Positions 12,511 through 20,535 of a DNA stretch of 64,000 nt are shown here, piece after piece. The notes under the pieces are model-generated. The model ran no database searches. It was not told the origin of the DNA and saw nothing but the letters and a program-made list of their open reading frames with translations. Each line of letters opens with the position of its first letter. Position 1 is the stretch's first letter. The position numbers and the translations under genes are program-made. The stretch comes from an uncultured Pelagibacteraceae bacterium (GTDB lineage Bacteria > Pseudomonadota > Alphaproteobacteria > Pelagibacterales > Pelagibacteraceae). Location of the stretch: contig CABYSP010000004.1 of the NCBI GenBank assembly GCA_902521675.1, positions 1 through 64,000 on the forward strand. The letters run 5' to 3'.

Positions 12511-14073
12511 GTGATTAAAAAAGAAATTTTAGACAAAACAAGTGCTTGGCCTTTCGTTGAAGCAAAAAAAATGCTTCGTGAGAGAAAATCATTTATTGAT
12601 AAAAAAGGTAAAATTACTCTTCAAACAGGATATGGCCCAAGTGGCCTTCCTCATATTGGAACATTTGGAGAAGTTGCAAGGACCTCAATGATGGTTAATG
12701 CTTTAAAGCAACTTACAGATTTACCAGCAGAAATAATTACTTTCTCTGATGATATGGATGGTCTAAGAAAAGTCCCTGATAATGTTCCTAATCAGGATTT
12801 GCTAAATAAAAATCTACATAAACCATTAACACAAGTTCCAGATCCATTTGAAAAATTTTCAAGTTTTGGAGAACATAATAATGAAATGTTAAAAGACTTT
12901 TTAAATAGTTTTAATTTTAAATACAGTTTTAAAAGTTCAACATCTTTATACAAAGGTGGTTTTTTCAACCCAACTTTAAAAATTATTTTAGAAAATTATG
13001 ATGGTATAATGAATATTATACTTCCAACTTTAGGCAAAGAACGTCAACAAACTTACTGTCCTTTTTTACCTATTTGTCCAGATACAGGTCATGTTCTCGA
13101 AATTCCAGTTATAGAAATTGATAAAAAAAATTCTAAAATAATTTTTGATAATAATGGTAAAAAATTAGAGTCTAGTATTTTGGATGGAAATTGTAAATTA
13201 CAATGGAAAGTTGATTGGGCAATGAGATGGTACGCTCTAGATATAGATTTTGAAATGTATGGAAAAGACCTTATTGAGAGTGCAATTTTATCAACTAAAA
13301 TTATAAATTTAATCGGTAAAAAACATCCATCTGGATTTGCTTATGAATTATTTCTTGATGAAAAGGGTGAAAAAATTTCAAAATCTAAAGGAAATGGTAT
13401 TACCATCGACCAGTGGTTAAAATATGCCTCACCTGAAAGTTTATCTTTATACATGTATCAAAATCCAAAAAGAGCTAAAAAACTTTATAATGAAATCGTA
13501 CCAAAAGCTGTAGATGAGTACCTTGATAATATTGAAAAATCAAAAAAACAAACAGAACAACAATTAGTAATGAATCCTGTTTGGCATGTTCATAATGGAA
13601 ACATTCCAAAAGAAGAGATGATTATGACTTTTTCTATGTTGTTGAATTTAGTTGAAACAAGTAATGCTGATAATAAAGATTTATTATGGAAGTTTGTTAA
13701 AAAATATAAATCTAACATTGATGAAAAAAACTTTCCAATTTTTGATGGACTAGTTGGTTATGCAATTAAGTATTTTAATGATGTTATTAAGGCTCAAAAA
13801 AAATACAAAAAACCATCTGAAAATGAAAAATTAGCTCTACAAGCTTTAGTTAAAACTTTAGAACAATGTAATGACCAGATGTCACCAGAAGATATACAAA
13901 CTTTAATTTATTCAACCGGAAAAGAGAATGGGTATGCAGAAAACTTAAGAGATTGGTTTAAGTTAATTTATGAAGTGGTGTTTGGAGATGAAAATGGTCC
14001 CAGGATGGGTTTTTTTATAAGTTTTTTCGGTGTTAACGAAACAAAAGACTTGATAATTAGTAAATTAAAATAA
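12511..14073 (+). CDS. lysS: class I lysyl-tRNA synthetase
   Basis: GTG start; SGLPHIGT (HIGH-type), KISKSKGNG (KMSKS-type); LysRS-I family architecture. Confidence 0.92.
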   Translation: MIKKEILDKTSAWPFVEAKKMLRERKSFIDKKGKITLQTGYGPSGLPHIGTFGEVARTSMMVNALKQLTDLPAEIITFSDDMDGLRKVPDNVPNQDLLNKNLHKPLTQVPDPFEKFSSFGEHNNEMLKDFLNSFNFKYSFKSSTSLYKGGFFNPTLKIILENYDGIMNIILPTLGKERQQTYCPFLPICPDTGHVLEIPVIEIDKKNSKIIFDNNGKKLESSILDGNCKLQWKVDWAMRWYALDIDFEMYGKDLIESAILSTKIINLIGKKHPSGFAYELFLDEKGEKISKSKGNGITIDQWLKYASPESLSLYMYQNPKRAKKLYNEIVPKAVDEYLDNIEKSKKQTEQQLVMNPVWHVHNGNIPKEEMIMTFSMLLNLVETSNADNKDLLWKFVKKYKSNIDEKNFPIFDGLVGYAIKYFNDVIKAQKKYKKPSENEKLALQALVKTLEQCNDQMSPEDIQTLIYSTGKENGYAENLRDWFKLIYEVVFGDENGPRMGFFISFFGVNETKDLIISKLK

Positions 14074-15125
14074 TGTATTCAAATTTAAGATCTTTAATAT
14101 TTAAAATAGATCCTGAAAGAGCGCATTTTTTAGCAATTCAATCACTCAAACTTAATTTAGTTTCAAATATATTTGATGAAAACAAAAATGACCCTATTTT
14201 AAAAACAAAACTATTTAATCAAAATCTTGATAATCCCATAGGTATTGCAGCAGGTTTCGATAAGAATGCCGAGGTATACAACCCTTTATTTAAGTTGGGT
14301 TTTGGATTTGTTGAAGTAGGTACGGTTACACCATTAAAACAATATGGGAATGAAAAACCAAGAGTGTTTAGATTGGTAGAAGATCAAGCATTAATTAATA
14401 GGTTAGGTTTTAACAACCATGGATCAGATACAATATTAAACAGAATAAAATCTAATAAAAAACTAGGTGTACTAGGTGTAAACGTAGGTCCAAACAAAGA
14501 TTCTAATGACAGAATGAATGATTATCTAATTGGATTAGAAAAATTTTCTGAAGTTGCAGATTATATTACAATCAATATTTCTTCGCCAAATACTGAAAAT
14601 CTAAGAAACTTTCATGATGAGAATAAATTAAAAGATTTATTAACATCTATCTCAGAGAAAAAAAAACAATTAAAAACTGAAATTCCTGTGGCTGTAAAAA
14701 TTTCACCAGACATTAACGAAAATCAAATTGACTTAATTTCAGAAATACTTTTAGAAAATGAAATAAGCGCAATAATAATTTCAAACACATCTGAAGCTTC
14801 TCGGGAATCACTTCAAAATATACAGAGACATCAAAAAGGTGGTTTATCTGGAAAACCTATTGAAAAAAAATCCAATTTTTTAATAAGTAAATTTTACAAT
14901 TTAATTAAAGGTAAAATTAAAATAATTGGAGTGGGCGGCGTTGACTCAGGTAAAGCAGCTTATGATAAGTTTTTATTGGGAGCTGATTATGTTCAACTTT
15001 ATACTGGAATGGTATTCCAAGGACCCAATATTGCTGGGATGATTAAAAAAGACCTAAAAGAATTACTGATAAGAGATGGTGTCAAAAATTTCACAGAAAT
15101 TGTGGGAAATAAAACTGTTTCTTAA
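14073..15125 (+). CDS. pyrD: dihydroorotate dehydrogenase (quinone), class 2
   Basis: [37 protein letters not shown]. Confidence 0.95.
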   Translation: MYSNLRSLIFKIDPERAHFLAIQSLKLNLVSNIFDENKNDPILKTKLFNQNLDNPIGIAAGFDKNAEVYNPLFKLGFGFVEVGTVTPLKQYGNEKPRVFRLVEDQALINRLGFNNHGSDTILNRIKSNKKLGVLGVNVGPNKDSNDRMNDYLIGLEKFSEVADYITINISSPNTENLRNFHDENKLKDLLTSISEKKKQLKTEIPVAVKISPDINENQIDLISEILLENEISAIIISNTSEASRESLQNIQRHQKGGLSGKPIEKKSNFLISKFYNLIKGKIKIIGVGGVDSGKAAYDKFLLGADYVQLYTGMVFQGPNIAGMIKKDLKELLIRDGVKNFTEIVGNKTVS

Positions 15126-15136
15126 ATGTATTAAAC

Positions 15137-15165
15137 TTGACGCCTTCAATATCTCCCCTTATATA
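15137..15165 (+). promoter_or_regulatory. sigma70-type promoter for rpmB
   Basis: TTGACG - 17 nt - TATATA; -10 ends 12 nt before the ATG at 15178. Confidence 0.7.
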
Positions 15166-15177
15166 GGCACTGTTATT

Positions 15178-15489
15178 ATGTCAAAAAAATGTGAACTTAC
15201 CGGTAAAATTCCAATGAAAGGTCATAATGTTAGTCATGCTAACAACAAGACTAAAAGAAGATTTTTACCTAACCTAAAGAAAGTAAAATTTACAAGTGAG
15301 CTTACTGGAAGAAGTTTAAAACTTACTGTAAGCAACTCAGGTGTAAGGTCAGTTGACAAAAAAGGTAGTTTTGATGAATTTTTAAAAACTGTAAAAAATA
15401 AAAATTTATCTCCTAGATTAAAAAGGTTAAAAAAAGTAGTTTTAATTAAATCCCCTTTTAAAAAGAAACCTGTATCTAAATCAGCTTAA
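15178..15489 (+). CDS. rpmB: 50S ribosomal protein L28
   Basis: [36 protein letters not shown]-track start (15076) is too far upstream. Confidence 0.95.
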   Translation: MSKKCELTGKIPMKGHNVSHANNKTKRRFLPNLKKVKFTSELTGRSLKLTVSNSGVRSVDKKGSFDEFLKTVKNKNLSPRLKRLKKVVLIKSPFKKKPVSKSA

Positions 15490-16043
15490 TGAACAAATTA
15501 TTTATCACCCTGTCAATAATGATGGGGATTGTTGTACTATCTTCTAATTATTTAGTTCAGTTCCCAATCAACTATTTTGGATTAAATGAGATTTTAACTT
15601 ATGGAGCTTTTAGTTACCCAATAGCTTTTTTAATAACAGATTTAGCAAATAGGTCGTATGGAAAATTATTAGCAAGGCAAATTGTATATTTGGGGTTTTT
15701 AATAGGAATTATATTTACATTGTTATTCTCAACTGATTTTGCAGATTTAATCTCAGTTAGAATTGCAATTGGATCAGGGGTTGCTTTTATTACTGCTCAA
15801 TTGTTGGACATTCAAATTTTTGATCGATTAAGAAAAAAAGAGTGGTTTGTTGCACCACTTACTTCATCTTTGATTGGATCAACAGTCGACACATTTTTAT
15901 TTTTCTCAATATCATTTTATGCAACAGGGGTGCCTTGGGTTACTTTATCTCTTGGAGATTTAGCGGTAAAAATTTTAGTTGCTATAATAATGTTGATACC
16001 ATTCAGAATGTTACTGAAAACTATTAAACCAATTAAAGTTTAA
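15489..16043 (+). CDS. VUT-family queuosine precursor transporter (YhhQ-like)
   Basis: SYPIAFLITDLANRSYGK..ARQIVYLGF; WFVAPLTSSLIGSTVDTFLFF. Confidence 0.85.
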   Translation: MNKLFITLSIMMGIVVLSSNYLVQFPINYFGLNEILTYGAFSYPIAFLITDLANRSYGKLLARQIVYLGFLIGIIFTLLFSTDFADLISVRIAIGSGVAFITAQLLDIQIFDRLRKKEWFVAPLTSSLIGSTVDTFLFFSISFYATGVPWVTLSLGDLAVKILVAIIMLIPFRMLLKTIKPIKV

Positions 16044-16915
16044 TATAAGAATTTATAAGACAAAATTTTATAAGCTAATTTTGCAACAAGAAAATTATAA
16101 GAATTAAATCCTTTTATTGGAGATAGTTCATTAATATCTGCACCAACAATTTTCGAGTTTTTAGCTGCAATTCTTATTATATTTAATGTTTCGTCCCACA
16201 AAAGTCCTCCTGGCTCAGGTGTGCCAGTTGCAGGCATAATACTTGAATCTAGTCCATCTACATCGAATGTAAGGTAAACAGTTTTGTTTTTAATCAGTTT
16301 TTTAAATTTAGACAAATTCCATTTTTTTTTATCTTTTGCCCAAAAAATATTTATTCGTGAAGAATTCTTTTTTAAAAATGGGATTTCACTTTCTGAGATG
16401 TTTCTTATGCCAAATGAAATTAAAGAAACATTTTTATAATCCAAACACCTTCTAATTGCTGAGGCATGTGAAAATTTTTCTCCATTATAGCTTTGACGTA
16501 AATCTGCATGGGCATCAAAATGCAAGAGGCAAATATTTTTATATTTTTTAGTAAAAGGAACAATACACCCAGGAGTTATTGAATGCTCTCCACCTAAAGT
16601 CATTGGGAAAAGCTTTTTATCTAAAATTTCTTTATTAATATTTGAGATTTTATTAAGTGCTTTTTTAATATTTTTATCAATTTTAAAGGGTTTTAAGGTT
16701 TTAATACCTATTTTTTTATAAGGTTCACAATTAAGTTCTTCGTCATATAGCTCAACTTGATGTGATGCTTTTACGATTTCTTTAGGTCCATTTCTTGTTC
16801 CTCCCCCATAACTGACAGTTTTTTCTAATCCAAATGGAATAATCACAGCTTTTTCTTTAAAGCTAAATTTATTATCAATTCCTAAAAACCCGTTTTTATT
16901 TGATAGATATTTCAA
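16040..16915 (-). CDS. speB: agmatinase / ureohydrolase family protein
   Basis: GGEHSITPG, HFDAHADLR, LTFDVDGLDSS metal ligands. Confidence 0.88.
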   Translation of the reverse strand: MKYLSNKNGFLGIDNKFSFKEKAVIIPFGLEKTVSYGGGTRNGPKEIVKASHQVELYDEELNCEPYKKIGIKTLKPFKIDKNIKKALNKISNINKEILDKKLFPMTLGGEHSITPGCIVPFTKKYKNICLLHFDAHADLRQSYNGEKFSHASAIRRCLDYKNVSLISFGIRNISESEIPFLKKNSSRINIFWAKDKKKWNLSKFKKLIKNKTVYLTFDVDGLDSSIMPATGTPEPGGLLWDETLNIIRIAAKNSKIVGADINELSPIKGFNSYNFLVAKLAYKILSYKFLY

Positions 16916-16917
16916 TT

Positions 16918-17961
16918 TTATTCAAAAATTTTTGTAAAGTTTTTTCTTTCTCTGTTTTTCCACTCACCCTTATGATAAGCATCACTCGCTATCAATGGTA
17001 AAACACTAGTTGCCTCTGCAAACACCATCTGTTCTTTTGTAATATCTACTTTTCCCCATGAACTTGCTTCTTTTAATGTGGAGCTGCTACATGCTCCGTC
17101 TCTACTATCAGCAACAGTAATTTGAACTGCATATTTATGCATGTCTACATCTTTTCCTAATAGTTCAGCACAAATAACAGTATCTTGAATAAAGTTTTTA
17201 GGCACACCACCACCAATCATAAATAATCCAGAACCTTTAGATTTGATTTTAATTTCTGTTAGTTCTCTAAATTCTCTAATTGAGTCTATTGTTATATGTT
17301 TTTTTGGATTTTGTTCTTGATGCATAACTAATCCGAATCCTGCACTCGAGTCAGTAAAAGCAGGGCAGAAAATAGGAACATTATTGTCAAAAGCGGTTTC
17401 AATTAAAGAGTCTTTTTTCTTTGAATTATTTTTTAAATATTTTCCCATTTCATAAATGAACTCTCTTGAAGTATAGCTTCTCGCCTCTAGATTATTTGCG
17501 ATTTCACATATAATTTTATCACACATTTGAAGCTCTTCTTCATCTATGTAGGTATCATAAATTCTATCTATATAATTGTCTCTCAGCTCAGTATCATCTT
17601 GAAATTGTGAACCTTGATAATGTTTAAAACCAAGAGCTTCAAAAAAATCCATATCTACTATAGAGGCTCCTGTTGCAACAATTGCATCGACCATATTATA
17701 TTTAACTAAATCTTTATAAATATTCATACATCCAGCTGCCGAAGTAGAGCCTGCTAAGGTAAGGAAAATTGTACAATCTTTATCTTTAAGCATCTCGTTA
17801 TAAATATTAGCAGCATTAGCTGTTTCTCTAGAAACAAATGACATTTTTTCCATTGAGGAAATAATTTTTCTACTATCAAAAGAGGTTATATCGATGTGTT
17901 CAACAGGATTTTTTAAGAAATCTCTTTTACTGTTATGACCTGGATTTTTTTGACTCGACAT
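16918..17961 (-). CDS. deoxyhypusine synthase family protein (possible homospermidine/polyamine aminobutyltransferase)
   Basis: LTLAGSTSAAG, VATGASIVDMDF, IGGGVPKNF, EASSWGKV with the conserved catalytic-type SWGK lysine. Confidence 0.88.
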   Translation of the reverse strand: MSSQKNPGHNSKRDFLKNPVEHIDITSFDSRKIISSMEKMSFVSRETANAANIYNEMLKDKDCTIFLTLAGSTSAAGCMNIYKDLVKYNMVDAIVATGASIVDMDFFEALGFKHYQGSQFQDDTELRDNYIDRIYDTYIDEEELQMCDKIICEIANNLEARSYTSREFIYEMGKYLKNNSKKKDSLIETAFDNNVPIFCPAFTDSSAGFGLVMHQEQNPKKHITIDSIREFRELTEIKIKSKGSGLFMIGGGVPKNFIQDTVICAELLGKDVDMHKYAVQITVADSRDGACSSSTLKEASSWGKVDITKEQMVFAEATSVLPLIASDAYHKGEWKNRERKNFTKIFE

Positions 17962-19145
17962 TAAGCTACCATGTTAGCTTTATTAACGTCTTTATCATAC
18001 ATTGTCATTATTGGATTATCTTCAACTTCGTAAATTTCATTTGAGTAATAACCATTAAATTGAGTTCTAAATGTCAATCCGTATGCACCAAGTTGACCAA
18101 GTTCGATATAATCATTTTCTTTAATATTATTTGGAAGCAAAAAAGGACCTTTCATATAATCCATGCTATCACATGTAGGTCCAAAGAAATCAAAAGCAGT
18201 TAATTTTTTTGAAATTATTTTGTTAGAATTTTCTTTAATCATTCTAGATGGGAACACAATGTTAGGTGTACCTGCATCAAAAAGAGTACCATAGGTACCA
18301 TCATTAATATAAAGCTTTTGTTTTTTTCTTAAATTAACTCTTACAACTGTTGAGCCACTTTCTGCAACTATAGCTCTACCAGGCTCACAAATAATTTCAG
18401 GAAGTTTTTCAAGTTTTAAATTTTCTAAACTCTTATTTATTTCATTAAAGTAACTAATTAAAGATTGTGGAATTAAGTCAGGATAGATTGTAGGGAAACC
18501 TCCACCTATATTAATATAATCTGGAATTATCTTAGTTTTTTTAATTATATTCCCAATTTCACTAATTCCTTTCGCATAAGAAATTGGATGCATACATTGT
18601 GAGCCAACATGAAAACTTAAACCAATCTTTTTAGCATGCTGTTTTACAAGTCTTAACAAACCTATTGCTTCTGATGTTAAAGCACCAAATTTTTTAGATA
18701 AATCAATTTCTGCATGTTCATTGGAAACAGCAACTCTTACAAATAATTCTAAATCTTTAGCATTATTTGTACTTTCAATTATTTTAATCAGTTCATCTTT
18801 AGTATCTAATGAAAAAGTTTTTACACCATAATTAAAATATGCTTCTTTTATACTTTCTCTGCTCTTTACAGTATGCATATAAGAGCATTTAGCTGTATCA
18901 CTAAAAGTTCTAATATTTTTAATTTCTTCAATTGATGCAACATCAAATTGTTCTACTCCACTTTCTATGATTGTTTTGATTATCTCAGGGTGTGGGTTGG
19001 TTTTGACTGCATATAAAACTTTACCTGGAAATTTGTTTAAGAAAAATTTAACAGCAGATTTTATGGAATTTTTTCTTATACAGTATACTGGTTTTTCAGG
19101 TTTCAGTTGATTTACTAATTCTTCAACTGATTTAAATTTTTGCAT
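17961..19145 (-). CDS. PLP fold-III ornithine/lysine/arginine-type decarboxylase
   Basis: VLYAVKTNPHPEII, FHVGSQC, INIGGGFPTIYP, CEPGRA, FFGPTCDSMD; start ATG 19145 chosen because a GGAGG Shine-Dalgarno lies between it and the ORF-track TTG. Confidence 0.9.
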   Translation of the reverse strand: MQKFKSVEELVNQLKPEKPVYCIRKNSIKSAVKFFLNKFPGKVLYAVKTNPHPEIIKTIIESGVEQFDVASIEEIKNIRTFSDTAKCSYMHTVKSRESIKEAYFNYGVKTFSLDTKDELIKIIESTNNAKDLELFVRVAVSNEHAEIDLSKKFGALTSEAIGLLRLVKQHAKKIGLSFHVGSQCMHPISYAKGISEIGNIIKKTKIIPDYINIGGGFPTIYPDLIPQSLISYFNEINKSLENLKLEKLPEIICEPGRAIVAESGSTVVRVNLRKKQKLYINDGTYGTLFDAGTPNIVFPSRMIKENSNKIISKKLTAFDFFGPTCDSMDYMKGPFLLPNNIKENDYIELGQLGAYGLTFRTQFNGYYSNEIYEVEDNPIMTMYDKDVNKANMVA

Positions 19146-19212
19146 TTTAAATGCCTCCAAAAAAAATTTAATAAAAAAAAAGTCTTTTTTACAAAAACTT
19201 TAATATTTTCCG

Positions 19213-19241
19213 CATATAAAAGTAAGCAGCACTAATGTAAA
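19213..19241 (-). promoter_or_regulatory. putative sigma70-type promoter for the polyamine operon
   Basis: Minus strand TTTACA - 17 nt - TATATG upstream of the decarboxylase start. Confidence 0.4.
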
Positions 19242-19304
19242 GCAAATAATTCAAGCCAGAAATGCGTAAAATTCATATATTGTAATATCCTGCAGAGACC
19301 CCAT

Positions 19305-19877
19305 ATGAGGTCTATGAAAGAAGAAGCAAAACTACAGAATCTAAGCGATTTTGAGAATAAATCATTATTAATCGTGGATGATGATAATCCTTTCCGTGAG
19401 CGTTTAGCAAGAGCGATGGAAAAAAAAGGATTTGAAGTTTTTCAAGCTGAGAGTGTGCAAAAGGGAGTTGAATCTGTAAAAACTAAAAAACCTGGTTTTG
19501 CGGTTGTAGACTTAAGGCTTGCTGACGGTAATGGACTAGAAGTTGTAAAAGAAATTCAGTCTTCAAATAGTGATAGTAGGATTATCATGTTAACTGGATA
19601 TGGAAATATTCCAACGGCAGTAGCTGCAATCAAAGAAGGTGCTATAGATTATTTAGCCAAACCTGCTGATGCAGAAGATGTAGAGAAAGCATTATTGGCA
19701 GATCCTTCAAAAAAAGCTGCCCCACCTGAAAACCCCATGTCGGCTGACAGAGTTAAGTGGGAACATATACATAGAGTTTTCGAGTTATGTAATAGGAATG
19801 TTTCGGAAACAGCCAGAAGACTTAAAATGCACAGAAGAACTCTTCAAAGAATTCTTTCTAAAAGATCACCTAGATAA
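19305..19877 (+). CDS. regA: RegA/PrrA/ActR-family response regulator with Fis-type HTH
   Basis: LLIVDDDNPFRERLARAM, VVDLRLADGNGL, C-terminal RRLKMHRRTLQRILSKRSP. Confidence 0.9.
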   Translation: MRSMKEEAKLQNLSDFENKSLLIVDDDNPFRERLARAMEKKGFEVFQAESVQKGVESVKTKKPGFAVVDLRLADGNGLEVVKEIQSSNSDSRIIMLTGYGNIPTAVAAIKEGAIDYLAKPADAEDVEKALLADPSKKAAPPENPMSADRVKWEHIHRVFELCNRNVSETARRLKMHRRTLQRILSKRSPR

Positions 19878-20421
19878 ATTTTTTAATTTTAATTATTTGC
19901 TTAGTCAAAATAGCTAAAAGCATAATTTTAAAAATCTCGGCTAATAGAAACGGTTTCGCACCCAAAGCAAAAATTGGCTTATCCCATCCAATCAATGTCC
20001 CAAGCCAAATTAGACCCAAAATATAAATTGTTGAAGTTGCGATAATTAACTTAAATAAAACAACGAAAAAATTATCATCAATTTTAATTTTAGAAGCTAA
20101 GTAACAAGCTGTTAAAAAACCAATTAAGTAACCCATAGTTGGCCCTGTAAAGTAAACTAATCCAACACCTTTTTCAGGAGAATTTGAAAATACGGGAAGC
20201 CCTGCAATTCCTTCAATTAAATACAGACCAATTGTAGCTAGTGCAATTTTATGTCCTAAACTTATTCCTAAAAATAATACAACAAATGTTTGCATAGTCA
20301 TAGGAACCGGATAGAAAGGAATTTTGATCTTTGCAGATATAGTTAGTGCTATTGAACCAAGAACAATAACAACCAGAGATTTAAATAGTTTAGCTTGTGA
20401 GAGATTTTTTGTTAATTCCAT
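19870..20421 (-). CDS. bioY: BioY-family biotin transporter component
   Basis: IKIPFYPVPMTMQTFVVLFLG; GLVYFTGPTMGYLIGF. Confidence 0.9.
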   Translation of the reverse strand: MELTKNLSQAKLFKSLVVIVLGSIALTISAKIKIPFYPVPMTMQTFVVLFLGISLGHKIALATIGLYLIEGIAGLPVFSNSPEKGVGLVYFTGPTMGYLIGFLTACYLASKIKIDDNFFVVLFKLIIATSTIYILGLIWLGTLIGWDKPIFALGAKPFLLAEIFKIMLLAILTKQIIKIKKFI

Positions 20422-20535
20422 TGTTAAATAATACTCAAAATATAAAAAATAATCTACTTATAATTGTTATAATAATTGAAAGTAAATTTTTTTATATACA
20501 GATTATATTATCATTATAATATTTAATATTACTTC

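Noticed and set aside
15842-16027. 61-aa + strand ORF in another frame
   Set aside because: Out-of-frame inside the VUT-family transporter gene
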